Positions 1 to 6,251 of a stretch of 6,272 nucleotides of DNA are shown here, piece by piece. A model generated the notes under the pieces. It saw nothing but the letters and a program-made list of their open reading frames with translations, was not told where the DNA came from and made no database searches. Each line of letters begins with the position of its first letter. Within the stretch, counting starts at the first letter, position 1. The stretch is taken from NCBI GenBank assembly GCA_035063885.1, contig JAPSFM010000179.1, positions 1 to 6,272 on the forward strand, written 5' to 3'. The stretch is from CAADGY01 sp900696665 (GTDB lineage: Bacteria; Acidobacteriota; Terriglobia; Bryobacterales; Bryobacteraceae). Position numbers and translations under genes: made by a program.

Positions 1-13
1 CTAGTACTGGAAC

Positions 14-19
14 AGGTGG
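14..19 (+). promoter_or_regulatory. Shine-Dalgarno for the EVE-domain gene
   Basis: The hexamer AGGTGG lies 7 bases before the GTG at 27. It is the main support for using GTG as the start. The reading frame stays open to the left edge of the window, so a start further upstream cannot be formally excluded. However, the EVE fold normally begins just at the Tyr-Phe-Leu segment that follows this GTG. Confidence 0.45.
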
Positions 20-26
20 TGACGCT

Positions 27-443
27 GTGGAATCACAGTATTTTCTCGCCAAAACAGATCCCGAGACCTACTCCCTCGCCGACTTCAAGCGGGAGCGGCA
101 GACGGTTTGGGATGGGGTTCGCAATCCCCAGGCGCTAAAAGCTATCAGAGACATGAAGCCTGGCGACCGTGTGTTTATATACCACAGCGGCGGAAGGGCG
201 GCAGTGGTGGGGCTGGCGGAGGTGGTCTCAAGGCCTCGTGAGGATCCGCGGAACCCCAAGCTGAGCGTCGTCGACCTCAGGTTTGTAACGTCTCTCGATC
301 CACCAACGGCCCTGGTTGAGATCAAAGAATCCGGTCTGTTCTCCGATTGGGCGCTGGTACGCCAAGGACGTCTTTCTACGATGTCCGCGCCGGCTCGCTT
401 TGTCGATTGGATGAGGGAACGCTATCCCGCACTCCAGCTCTGA
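27..443 (+). CDS. EVE-domain (PUA-like) protein, single domain
   Basis: A 138-residue protein that consists almost entirely of one EVE domain, the PUA-like fold of the human thymocyte nuclear protein 1 (THYN1) family. Diagnostic segments are the N-terminal YFLAKTDPETYSL (residues 5-17), WDGVRN (28-33), KPGDRVFIYHSG (44-55), the strand VVGLAEVV (60-67) and the late LVRQGRLSTM (110-119). Length matches free-standing bacterial EVE proteins (about 135-160 residues). EVE domains are thought to bind nucleic acid with modified bases, and some are fused to modification-dependent restriction enzymes. No such partner is visible here, so the specific ligand is unknown. It is cytoplasmic, with no signal peptide or membrane segment. 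It starts with GTG behind a fair Shine-Dalgarno. It converges on the Asp-box gene, with the two stop codons directly adjacent. The family call is secure; the cellular role is not. Confidence 0.9.
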   Translation: MESQYFLAKTDPETYSLADFKRERQTVWDGVRNPQALKAIRDMKPGDRVFIYHSGGRAAVVGLAEVVSRPREDPRNPKLSVVDLRFVTSLDPPTALVEIKESGLFSDWALVRQGRLSTMSAPARFVDWMRERYPALQL

Positions 444-446
444 TCA
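441..446. other. Abutting convergent stop codons (TGATCA)
   Basis: The plus-strand TGA (441-443) and the minus-strand TGA (444-446) sit back to back and form the palindrome TGATCA. No intergenic base remains for a terminator. The only nearby fold is a 4-bp stem, CAGG/CCTG (445-448 with 453-456), without a T-run. Transcripts from the two genes therefore probably overlap at their 3' ends. Confidence 0.8.
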
Positions 447-1721
447 GGCTTGCCTGCGCGGCGGCTTCGGCTTGATGAAGATGACTTCGGCGTGCTTGAT
501 CCAGCCGGACCGCAAGTCCACCCGGAACCAGCCTTCGTCGTTCTTCTCGTGGAGCCGGACCGGCGACCGTTTCCCAAACTCCTTCAGATCGGGCTGTGCC
601 CAGGTTTTTCCCATGTCGTTGGACACGATGAAGCCGGTATTCAGTGGTGAAGCCGGAGCGCAGTGCGTGGCCAGAAAGGTGCCGTCCTGAATAATCATGC
701 AGGCGGATTCGACTTCCGGGTTGAAAAGACGAGTATGCTTCTCGTGGTTGCGGATATCTTTTGGGTCACAGACGAAAATTCCCCGGTCGTATGGCGGCGG
801 ACCGTTGGAGTCGCTGATCCAGTAGAGCTTGCCGTCCACGAAGTTGATCCCGCCACATTTGTAGCGTGAGTTCGAGACGTCGGAGATGATGACGTCCCAG
901 TTCCAGCGGTCCCGCCTGGCGTCGTAGGTTCCTCGCAGCCAATGGCATTCATGTCCGAATCCGCGAGTGCCGTCACCGGTGGTGGCATAAAAGGCGTTCT
1001 CGACCGGGTTATAGGCGACTGTGTGCACGTGGCGGGCGATGGTCTTGTTGTCGGGATTCCCGATAAGCGCGCCGCCCTTACCTCCGCCGGGTGCGCCTGT
1101 GTCAGAGAAAAACGGGTTCTGTCCAAAGCTGTAGGCGATCTTGACGGTACGGCCGCTGTCGGTGGAGTAGTAAATGTTCACCGGTGTCGCGCCGCCCAGG
1201 ACATTGCAGTAGTTGCCCCAGACCATCATCTCTTTTCCGTCGACTTCCCAGGAAACCACTCCAGGGAGCGTGTGGAAATACCAGCCGGGGAGTTCCGGGT
1301 TCTTGGGCGTGTGCGGGATGTAGTCCGCGCCATCGGGAGTCTTGACAATCACCTCCCGATAACCTTTCAGGTTATCCGTGCTCAGATAGAGCTTCGACCC
1401 GGTGGCGAACAGGATGTTGCCGTTCTTCAGAATGTGGCTGAAGGTGATCTTAGAGGCATCGGGAAATTCGGCACTGTGCGGCCAGCTGTGCCCGTTGTCA
1501 GTTGACAGGAACACCTTGCCGTCCGCATAGGCGAACGCCTTCCTGCCGCGCTGGGAATCTATGTACTTGCCGGGAGGCTGCTCACGGTACCAGAAATATT
1601 CCGTCTCGCCGGACCTTGGTTGCTGGGTCGACTGTCCCCGGCTCACAGGACCGAGCACCGCGCCCGCAGCCGCGGTGGTTTGTATGAATCTGCGCCTGCT
1701 CAGTGGTTTCGGGTGTTTCAT
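444..1721 (-). CDS. Tat-exported Asp-box (BNR) repeat protein, sialidase-like fold
   Basis: A 425-residue exported protein. The N-terminus carries a twin-arginine signal: SRRRFIQ (residues 8-14), then a short Ala/Gly/Val-rich hydrophobic run and a probable cleavage near residues 27-30. The start at 1721 is chosen because it places this signal at the very N-terminus; no clear Shine-Dalgarno precedes it. The mature part shows Asp-box motifs (S-x-D-x-G-x-T-W): STDNGHSW (73-80), STDSGRTV (186-193), SNDMGKTW (367-374), and a degenerate STDNLKGY (114-121). These mark beta-propeller folds of the BNR/sialidase type. Asp-boxes are structural, so they do not prove glycosidase activity, and I cannot identify the catalytic arginine triad or nucleophile tyrosine of true sialidases. 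A role in periplasmic or extracellular glycan handling is therefore only possible. It lies 103 bp downstream of the NADH dehydrogenase gene on the same strand, with no clear promoter of its own in the gap. Confidence 0.8.
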   Translation of the reverse strand: MKHPKPLSRRRFIQTTAAAGAVLGPVSRGQSTQQPRSGETEYFWYREQPPGKYIDSQRGRKAFAYADGKVFLSTDNGHSWPHSAEFPDASKITFSHILKNGNILFATGSKLYLSTDNLKGYREVIVKTPDGADYIPHTPKNPELPGWYFHTLPGVVSWEVDGKEMMVWGNYCNVLGGATPVNIYYSTDSGRTVKIAYSFGQNPFFSDTGAPGGGKGGALIGNPDNKTIARHVHTVAYNPVENAFYATTGDGTRGFGHECHWLRGTYDARRDRWNWDVIISDVSNSRYKCGGINFVDGKLYWISDSNGPPPYDRGIFVCDPKDIRNHEKHTRLFNPEVESACMIIQDGTFLATHCAPASPLNTGFIVSNDMGKTWAQPDLKEFGKRSPVRLHEKNDEGWFRVDLRSGWIKHAEVIFIKPKPPRRQA

Positions 1722-1824
1722 GATGGATATCTGACTGTAGAGGCTATCACGAACTATTGTCTATGACCACCGGACCTTCGAGAAACCCAGCCGCGCCCGT
1801 GGAGGGTCCTCACTGCCATGATCT

Positions 1825-3189
1825 CTACGAAACCGCAGCGGGTTTCCCAGTTTCACCCGACGCGGGACTACGCCGGCTTATGTATGCGACTTCACATGAT
1901 CCAGGACCCGGCGGCACGATCCTGGGCAGCGGTGGATTCTCGCCGGTGATGAGCCTTGCACCCCGGTTGAATGTCAGGTATTCATAGGCCCATTTCAGAA
2001 ATACCACCAGCCGATTCTGAAAGCCGACCAGGTACATCAGGTGCACCAACAGCCACGTGATCCAGGCGAAATGCCCCCCAAACCGGACAAAGCCGAAATC
2101 GGCGACCGCGCTTGCGCGGCCGATAGTGGCAAGGTTCCCCTTATTCAAATACCGGAAAGACGGCACCCTTGTGCCTTTCAGCCGGGCGGTAATCAGCTTT
2201 CCTACATAACGCCCCTGCTGCATGGCGACCGGAGCGACCCCGGGCAGCGGCTTGCCATCCTGTTCGAAGTGGGCCAGGTCACCGATAACAAAGATCTCCG
2301 GCCAGCCCGGGATCGTCAAATCGCTTTCTACAATCACCCTGCCGGCCTTGTCCAGCAGCGCACCGGTCCTTTTGCTCAGAACCCCTCCGAGTTCCGACGC
2401 CGCCACACCGGCGGCCCAGAGCACCGTGTGCGAGGCGATGCGCCCTGGGCCGGAGCCGTTCTCGATATCAAGCCCTTCATCGTCCACTCCAACCACCGTG
2501 CAATTCAAAATGGGGCGGACTCCTAAGGCAATCAGCGACTTCTCCGCTCTTGCCGATAACTCCGGCGGATAGGTTGGCAGCACCCGCGGAGCGGCGTCCA
2601 GCAGGAGAATTCGCGCTTCCTGAGGACGAATCGACCGGAAATCGTCTTTCAGCGTGTCGTTTGCGATACTTCCCAGTGAACCCGCCAATTCCACTCCCGT
2701 GGGACCGGCGCCCACCACCACAAACGTGAGCAACGCACGGCGTCTCTCGGGGTTCGCTTCGCGTTCGGCGGCTTCAAATGCGAAAAGGATTTTTCTCCGA
2801 ATTCCGGTAGCGTCTTCGATGGTTTTCAGGCCGGGCGCCGATAGTTCCCATTCGGGGTGCCCAAAATAGCTATGCGTGCATCCGGTCGCGACAATCAGGC
2901 TGTCGTATTCCAATTCGCCATTTTCAAGGATCACCTTCCGGTTATCCACATCGATATCGACGGCCGTTCCCATTAACACCGCGGCGTCTTTTTGTTTCCG
3001 AAGAATGGAGCGAAGAGGCGACGCAATGTCCCCGGGCGACAATCCTCCAGTCGCCACCTGGTAAAGCAAGGGTTGAAAAAGGTGAAAATTGCGGCGGTCG
3101 ATCAGCACCACCTGCGCCGCCGAGCGGCTTAGCATCTTGGCGGCTTGAAGCCCGCCGAAACCTCCGCCAATAATGACAACCCGGTGCAT
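1825..3189 (-). CDS. ndh: Type II NADH:quinone oxidoreductase (NDH-2)
   Basis: A 454-residue single-subunit FAD enzyme that passes electrons from NADH to membrane quinone without pumping protons, at the inner face of the cytoplasmic membrane. Landmarks in order: FAD Rossmann motif IIGGGFGG (6-13); the FQPLLYQVATGGLSP segment (38-52) typical of the family; NAD-binding Rossmann motif VVGAGPTGVELAG (158-170); TVLWAAGV (255-262); the second FAD motif IFVIGDLA (299-306); and APVAMQQGRYVG (319-330), the AQxxxQ-like region near the quinone site. A hydrophobic, aromatic C-terminal stretch (about 370-405) should anchor it to the membrane. About 40 residues of Pro/Ser/Gly-rich tail follow, making it slightly longer than the usual 400-440. 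The start puts the Rossmann strand at residue 3, as expected. It follows the protease gene by 26 bp without a clear Shine-Dalgarno, so translation may depend on that of its neighbour. Related FAD-dependent reductases exist, but the match is specific for NDH-2. Confidence 0.93.
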   Translation of the reverse strand: MHRVVIIGGGFGGLQAAKMLSRSAAQVVLIDRRNFHLFQPLLYQVATGGLSPGDIASPLRSILRKQKDAAVLMGTAVDIDVDNRKVILENGELEYDSLIVATGCTHSYFGHPEWELSAPGLKTIEDATGIRRKILFAFEAAEREANPERRRALLTFVVVGAGPTGVELAGSLGSIANDTLKDDFRSIRPQEARILLLDAAPRVLPTYPPELSARAEKSLIALGVRPILNCTVVGVDDEGLDIENGSGPGRIASHTVLWAAGVAASELGGVLSKRTGALLDKAGRVIVESDLTIPGWPEIFVIGDLAHFEQDGKPLPGVAPVAMQQGRYVGKLITARLKGTRVPSFRYLNKGNLATIGRASAVADFGFVRFGGHFAWITWLLVHLMYLVGFQNRLVVFLKWAYEYLTFNRGARLITGENPPLPRIVPPGPGSCEVAYISRRSPASGETGKPAAVS

Positions 3190-3215
3190 AGAGTCTTATG
3201 GATGATTGAGAGGCG

Positions 3216-4367
3216 TCAGACGGTTCGGAGTTCCGGTTTCATTCCGATGCGCCGGAGCACAAGAAACTCCGAAATATTCTCAGCCGTCAGCAATCCGACC
3301 AATTGTGCGCCGTCCATAACGAGGGCACAAGACCCCGCCTGCCCCATCTTGGGTAACGCTTCGGCCAGATCCATATCGGGAGTGAGCACGGTGAAGTTGC
3401 GGTTCATCGCGGAGGCGACGTAGGTCTCGGGGCCCTCCGTCGCCATGAAACGCACCAAAGAATTCCGGCCAAGTAGTCCGATCACGCTCGCGCCGTGCAG
3501 GACGGGAAAGTCCTGCTGCGAGGTGGAAAGCAGCAGGTTCGCCGCGTCCCCGATTGTGTCGCCATGCGAGAGGGTCCGGAAATCCGTCACCATGGCAGCT
3601 CTTACCGGAATACCCTGCGTGAGCGACCGGCCCACTACGGCGGCCGCCTCCTGCGATGCTCCCAGGTACACAAAAAGCGCGATAAACACCAGAAAGAACT
3701 GCATATAGAGCAGGCCGATCAATCCCATCAACATGGCCAGCACCTGCCCCGCCCGGGCTGCGACCCGTGTCGCTTCGTCTTCGGATTGAACCCGCGCCAG
3801 AAGAGACCGCAACACCCTTCCGCCATCCATTGGATATGCCGGCAGCAAGTTGAACAGCGCGAGTACGAGGTTGCCGGCTGCAATGCGCTGCAGCAGGTTT
3901 CCGTCGGAGGCGGTGATAATCTGCTCCCATGGCAGGATCGTTCCCCACCGGAACAGGCTGGCGAAAATGACACCGGCGATCAGCATATTTACCAGAGGGC
4001 CCGCTAGTGCGATCCACAATTCCTCTCTGGCTTTGGGGTTCCGGTTGAGGCGTGCCAAGCCGCCGATCGGAAACATGACGATCTCGAGCGTGCGGATCCC
4101 GTACCGTTTTGCTACGGCGGCATGGCCGAGCTCATGCAACAGCACAGACAGGAACAGAGCGGCGATGTAGACGGCGTTCATCGGCGCGGACTGAGTCCCA
4201 CTCAACCCGAGCACGACCAGAAAAATGGCTAGCAGAAGGAACGTGAAGTGAAGGCGTATAGGCACACCCAGGGCGGAAAACACGTTTACCGAGCCAGGGA
4301 AAGCCTGCTCGCGTGGCTCGCGCTGGCGTTCTTGTGCTTGCATTCCGCTCCCGCACCACTCCTGCAT
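3216..4367 (-). CDS. Site-2 protease family (M50) zinc metalloprotease with two CBS domains
   Basis: A 383-residue polytopic membrane protein. Hydrophobic segments lie at about 39-57, 64-86, 115-138, 158-177 and 207-236 (probably two crossings). The HEXXH zinc motif is HELGH (78-82) inside the second segment, and the third ligand is Asp181 in NLLPAYPMDGGR (173-184), the standard NxxPxxxxDG signature. Two CBS modules fill the C-terminus (about 254-310 and 317-372) and usually sense adenine nucleotides. This is the SpoIVFB/Rip3-like architecture, which cleaves substrates inside the membrane, often anti-sigma factors or other regulators. The substrate is not identifiable here. Start: Met1 at 4367 gives the longest frame, but Met9 (4341-4343) has a GGGAG four bases upstream and may be the real start; the first eight residues look unlike the family. 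It lies 21 bp after the response-regulator gene and 26 bp before ndh, so is probably in their operon. Confidence 0.92.
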   Translation of the reverse strand: MQEWCGSGMQAQERQREPREQAFPGSVNVFSALGVPIRLHFTFLLLAIFLVVLGLSGTQSAPMNAVYIAALFLSVLLHELGHAAVAKRYGIRTLEIVMFPIGGLARLNRNPKAREELWIALAGPLVNMLIAGVIFASLFRWGTILPWEQIITASDGNLLQRIAAGNLVLALFNLLPAYPMDGGRVLRSLLARVQSEDEATRVAARAGQVLAMLMGLIGLLYMQFFLVFIALFVYLGASQEAAAVVGRSLTQGIPVRAAMVTDFRTLSHGDTIGDAANLLLSTSQQDFPVLHGASVIGLLGRNSLVRFMATEGPETYVASAMNRNFTVLTPDMDLAEALPKMGQAGSCALVMDGAQLVGLLTAENISEFLVLRRIGMKPELRTV

Positions 4368-4388
4368 TCACCATAGCGCATTCGCCGA

Positions 4389-4766
4389 TCAACCCAGCAA
4401 TTTCTCGATCTTCAACCGGAGCTTGTCGACTGTGAAGGGCTTCTGGAGAAAGTCTGTGCCGGTGTCCAGCCGGCCAATCAGGGAATGCTCGTAGCCGGAA
4501 ATGAATAGCACTTTTAAATTTGGGTTGGATATACGGAGACGCGCCGCGAGCTCTCTGCCGCCCATCTGGGGCATAATCACGTCTGCCAGAAGCAAGTCGA
4601 TTTCCGGACGGTGGCTTTCCATCAGCCGCAGGGCTTCCATGCCGTTGGAGGATTCAAGCACGGAAAAATCAGATCCCGTAAGAACGGCCCGAAGGAATTG
4701 CCGGGTAGAAGCCTCATCTTCCACCAGCAAGATAGTTCTCTTGCGATTTGCCTCGTGGGCGTTCAT
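4389..4766 (-). CDS. Stand-alone receiver-domain response regulator
   Basis: A 125-residue protein made only of a CheY-like receiver domain. Acidic pocket Glu16-Asp17 follows the first strand (TILLVEDE, 11-18). The phosphoacceptor is Asp62 in LLLADVIMPQMGG (58-70), the switch Ser90 is in VLFISGY (86-92), and the invariant Lys109 is in LQKPF (107-111). No output domain follows, so it must act by protein contact, by passing phosphate onward, or as a phosphate sink. The wording (LLLADVIMPxMGGREL, LKVLFISGY, LQKPFT) resembles the C-terminal receivers of CckA-type PAS hybrid kinases more than CheY. The nearest likely donor is the hybrid kinase encoded upstream on the same strand. It is the first gene of a tight group with the M50 protease and NDH-2. 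A GAGG about 10 bases before the ATG is a weak Shine-Dalgarno. Confidence 0.92.
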   Translation of the reverse strand: MNAHEANRKRTILLVEDEASTRQFLRAVLTGSDFSVLESSNGMEALRLMESHRPEIDLLLADVIMPQMGGRELAARLRISNPNLKVLFISGYEHSLIGRLDTGTDFLQKPFTVDKLRLKIEKLLG

Positions 4767-4828
4767 CGTTCAGAAGCCTCGCCACCGTCTGATAGTCCGC
4801 CGTATGACATGCAGCCTGGATTTTTCAT

Positions 4829-4857
4829 CGTATAACGTGTGGAGGGAGTCTTGTGAC
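4829..4857 (-). promoter_or_regulatory. Candidate sigma-70-type promoter for the response regulator-protease-ndh group
   Basis: Read on the minus strand, GTCACA (plus-strand 4852-4857) and TATACG (4829-4834) are separated by 17 bases; each matches four of six consensus positions. Transcription would begin roughly 50 bases before the ATG at 4766. It lies in the 169-bp gap between the kinase stop and the response-regulator start, which otherwise shows only short palindromes (CGCTCGAGCG at 4919-4928). Promoter consensus in the presumed host is unverified, so this is only a candidate. Confidence 0.3.
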
Positions 4858-4935
4858 ACCAGTCGACTTGTTCCCACCGTGCCAAGCAGACTCGCGCGTT
4901 GCCACGCCTGTTACGGACCGCTCGAGCGATTATCG

Positions 4936-6102
4936 CTATTCGATACACTCTTCGAGCGCCGAGATCAGGTGTTCCCGCTGCACCGGCTTCGATACGAAAC
5001 CCCGCATGCCCGCTTTCCGGCATAACCAACGGCATTCGTCCGTTTCGTTGGCCGTGAACGCCAGGACCGGGATCGTTGCGCAGCCAGGTATCTTTCGAAG
5101 GTGCCTGGTGGTCTCAAACCCGTCCAGATCAGGCATTTGCAGGTCCATCAGCACGGCATCGAACCGCGTGGCCGCCAGTGCTTCCAGCGCGGCCGTGCCG
5201 GAGGTGGCGCCCGAAACCTGATAAGGCCCCGGCTTCAATATGTGCGCCACAACCTGTTGCACAACGCTGTTGTCGTCCACCACCAGGATCCGTGCTTTCT
5301 TTCCTGGTGCAAGCGGCGCCACCGGAGGCGCATCGCCGGGCACATCGAGCGGAATCGCGAAAGTGAACATGCTGCCCTCGCCCAGACAGCTCTCCACGCT
5401 GATCTGTCCTCCCATTAACGCCACCAGCTTTTGGGCTACCGACAAGCCAAGTCCCAGACCGGCGTACCGGCGCGACAACCCTCTGTCGGCCTGGTGGAAA
5501 GATTCGAAAATGGAGTCGAGTTGTTCCTGGGCAATCCCGATCCCGGTATCTACAACGGCGACGCTCAGGTGGAAGCGGTCATGGCGCCTCTCCCCCTGTG
5601 CTCTCACTTCCACCCGGCCCTGCGGCGTGTACTTAACCGCATTGTTCAACAGGATGCTGATGATGCGGCGAATCCGGATGGCGTCGCCAATCGCAACCGG
5701 CGGAAGGCCTTCCGCGCGGTTATACACGAGTTCGAGTCCCTGCGCCTCCGCTTTGGCCTTGTATTCTGTGACGGCTGTGTGCAACAGCCCGGCGAGATGG
5801 AATTCCGCCCGGTCACAGACAACCTGGTCCGCCGAAAGCGCCGCGAGTTCGAGCGTGGAGTCCAGGATCTCGTTAAGTGTTTCGGCGCACAGGCGCGCCG
5901 CCCGGATGTATTCCCGTTGTTCCTCATCGACGGAGGTCTCCATCAACAAGTCGATCATGCCCATGATTCCCGTGAGTGGCGTCCTGATTTCATGGTTCAG
6001 GCTGGCAAGAAATTGCTCCTTCAGTTGCCGGACGCCGGCCGCAGCCTGGCTGTTTGTTCCATTGACGGCTTCACGATGCGAGGTATCAGGGGATGTTGAC
6101 AT
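4936..6102 (-). CDS. Soluble hybrid histidine kinase lacking a sensor domain
   Basis: A 388-residue kinase with a C-terminal receiver. The DHp helix pair (about 25-92) contains the phosphorylated His37 in NHEIRTPL (36-43). The HATPase domain (about 100-252) shows the N box LLNNAVKYT (151-159), G1 DTGIGI (185-190), the F box FESFHQAD (199-206) and G2 GLGLGL (215-220). After a Pro/Ala-rich linker (about 253-268) comes a receiver with Asp276-Asp277, phosphoacceptor Asp320 in LMDLQMPDLDG (318-328), Thr350 and Lys372. All catalytic boxes look intact. Only about 25 residues precede the DHp, with no PAS, GAF, HAMP or membrane segment, so the input must come from elsewhere or was lost. The start at 6102 has AGG five bases upstream. 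The frame is, however, open for a further 37 codons to a TGA at 6214-6216, passing through the presumed insertion-sequence end. No Hpt domain is visible. The likely partner is the receiver protein encoded 169 bp downstream. Confidence 0.92.
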   Translation of the reverse strand: MSTSPDTSHREAVNGTNSQAAAGVRQLKEQFLASLNHEIRTPLTGIMGMIDLLMETSVDEEQREYIRAARLCAETLNEILDSTLELAALSADQVVCDRAEFHLAGLLHTAVTEYKAKAEAQGLELVYNRAEGLPPVAIGDAIRIRRIISILLNNAVKYTPQGRVEVRAQGERRHDRFHLSVAVVDTGIGIAQEQLDSIFESFHQADRGLSRRYAGLGLGLSVAQKLVALMGGQISVESCLGEGSMFTFAIPLDVPGDAPPVAPLAPGKKARILVVDDNSVVQQVVAHILKPGPYQVSGATSGTAALEALAATRFDAVLMDLQMPDLDGFETTRHLRKIPGCATIPVLAFTANETDECRWLCRKAGMRGFVSKPVQREHLISALEECIE

Positions 6103-6180
6103 GACAGCCTGCTTCCTGAATCGGCAAGCAGTGCCCGCAGGTTTAGGCTGGTTGGAGGATGCCCGGTAGTTCGTAGAAAG

Positions 6181-6251
6181 TAGCGACTCTCCATTCCCCG
6201 AGGCGTGATAGCCTCAGGGAAATTTCTCGGCAAAGAAAAGGAGAGTCGCTA
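6181..6251. repeat. Nested inverted repeat sequestering the start region of the rightmost gene
   Basis: TAGCGACTCTCC (6181-6192) and GGAGAGTCGCTA (6240-6251) are perfect 12-bp inverted repeats. They enclose a second hairpin: TTCCC (6194-6198) and GAGGC (6200-6204) pair with GCCTC (6211-6215) and GGGAA (6217-6221) across a GTGATA loop, with one C/A mismatch. In a transcript entering from the left, the outer stem pairs the Shine-Dalgarno GGAG (6240-6243) with CTCC (6189-6192) and also covers the A of the ATG. A transcript starting inside the repeat would lack the left arm and be translatable. Confidence 0.8.
6238..6243 (+). promoter_or_regulatory. Strong Shine-Dalgarno of the rightmost gene
   Basis: AAGGAG ends 7 bases before the ATG at 6251, close to ideal, and is the strongest ribosome binding site in the window. 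Its GGAG is part of the right arm of the 12-bp inverted repeat. Confidence 0.65.

Noticed and set aside
942..1505. Long plus-strand open frame (187 codons) opposite the Asp-box gene
   Set aside because: It lies wholly antisense to a gene with a clear Tat signal and Asp-boxes, and its translation has no recognisable motif; it is a by-product of GC-rich codon use.
1740..1751. 12-bp sequence shared between the gap upstream of the Asp-box gene and the inner hairpin at 6204-6215
   Set aside because: About two shared 12-mers are expected by chance in a window of this size when both strands are compared, and the flanks do not match.
1829..1846. GAAACC/GGTTTC 6-bp hairpin at the end of the NADH dehydrogenase gene, as a terminator
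   Set aside because: It lies before the stop codon and has no T-run after it on the minus strand, so a terminator role is unsupported.
4919..4937. CGCTCGAGCG palindrome and AGCG/CGCT arms around the kinase stop as a terminator
   Set aside because: The stems are short, overlap each other and are not followed by a T-run in the direction of kinase transcription.
4763..5035. Minus-strand 90-codon frame between kinase and response regulator
   Set aside because: It overlaps the kinase 3' end in another frame, has no recognisable motif and would leave no promoter space; I see no support for it being a gene.
6062..6089. TTGACG-16 bp-TATCAG on the plus strand as a promoter for the rightmost gene
   Set aside because: It lies inside the kinase coding region and the spacing is slightly short; a chance match is as likely as a real promoter.
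5240..6169. Very long plus-strand open frame (309 codons) opposite the hybrid kinase
   Set aside because: The minus-strand kinase has every catalytic box in place; the antisense translation is rich in Ser, Arg and Ala with no domain features, as expected of a shadow frame.
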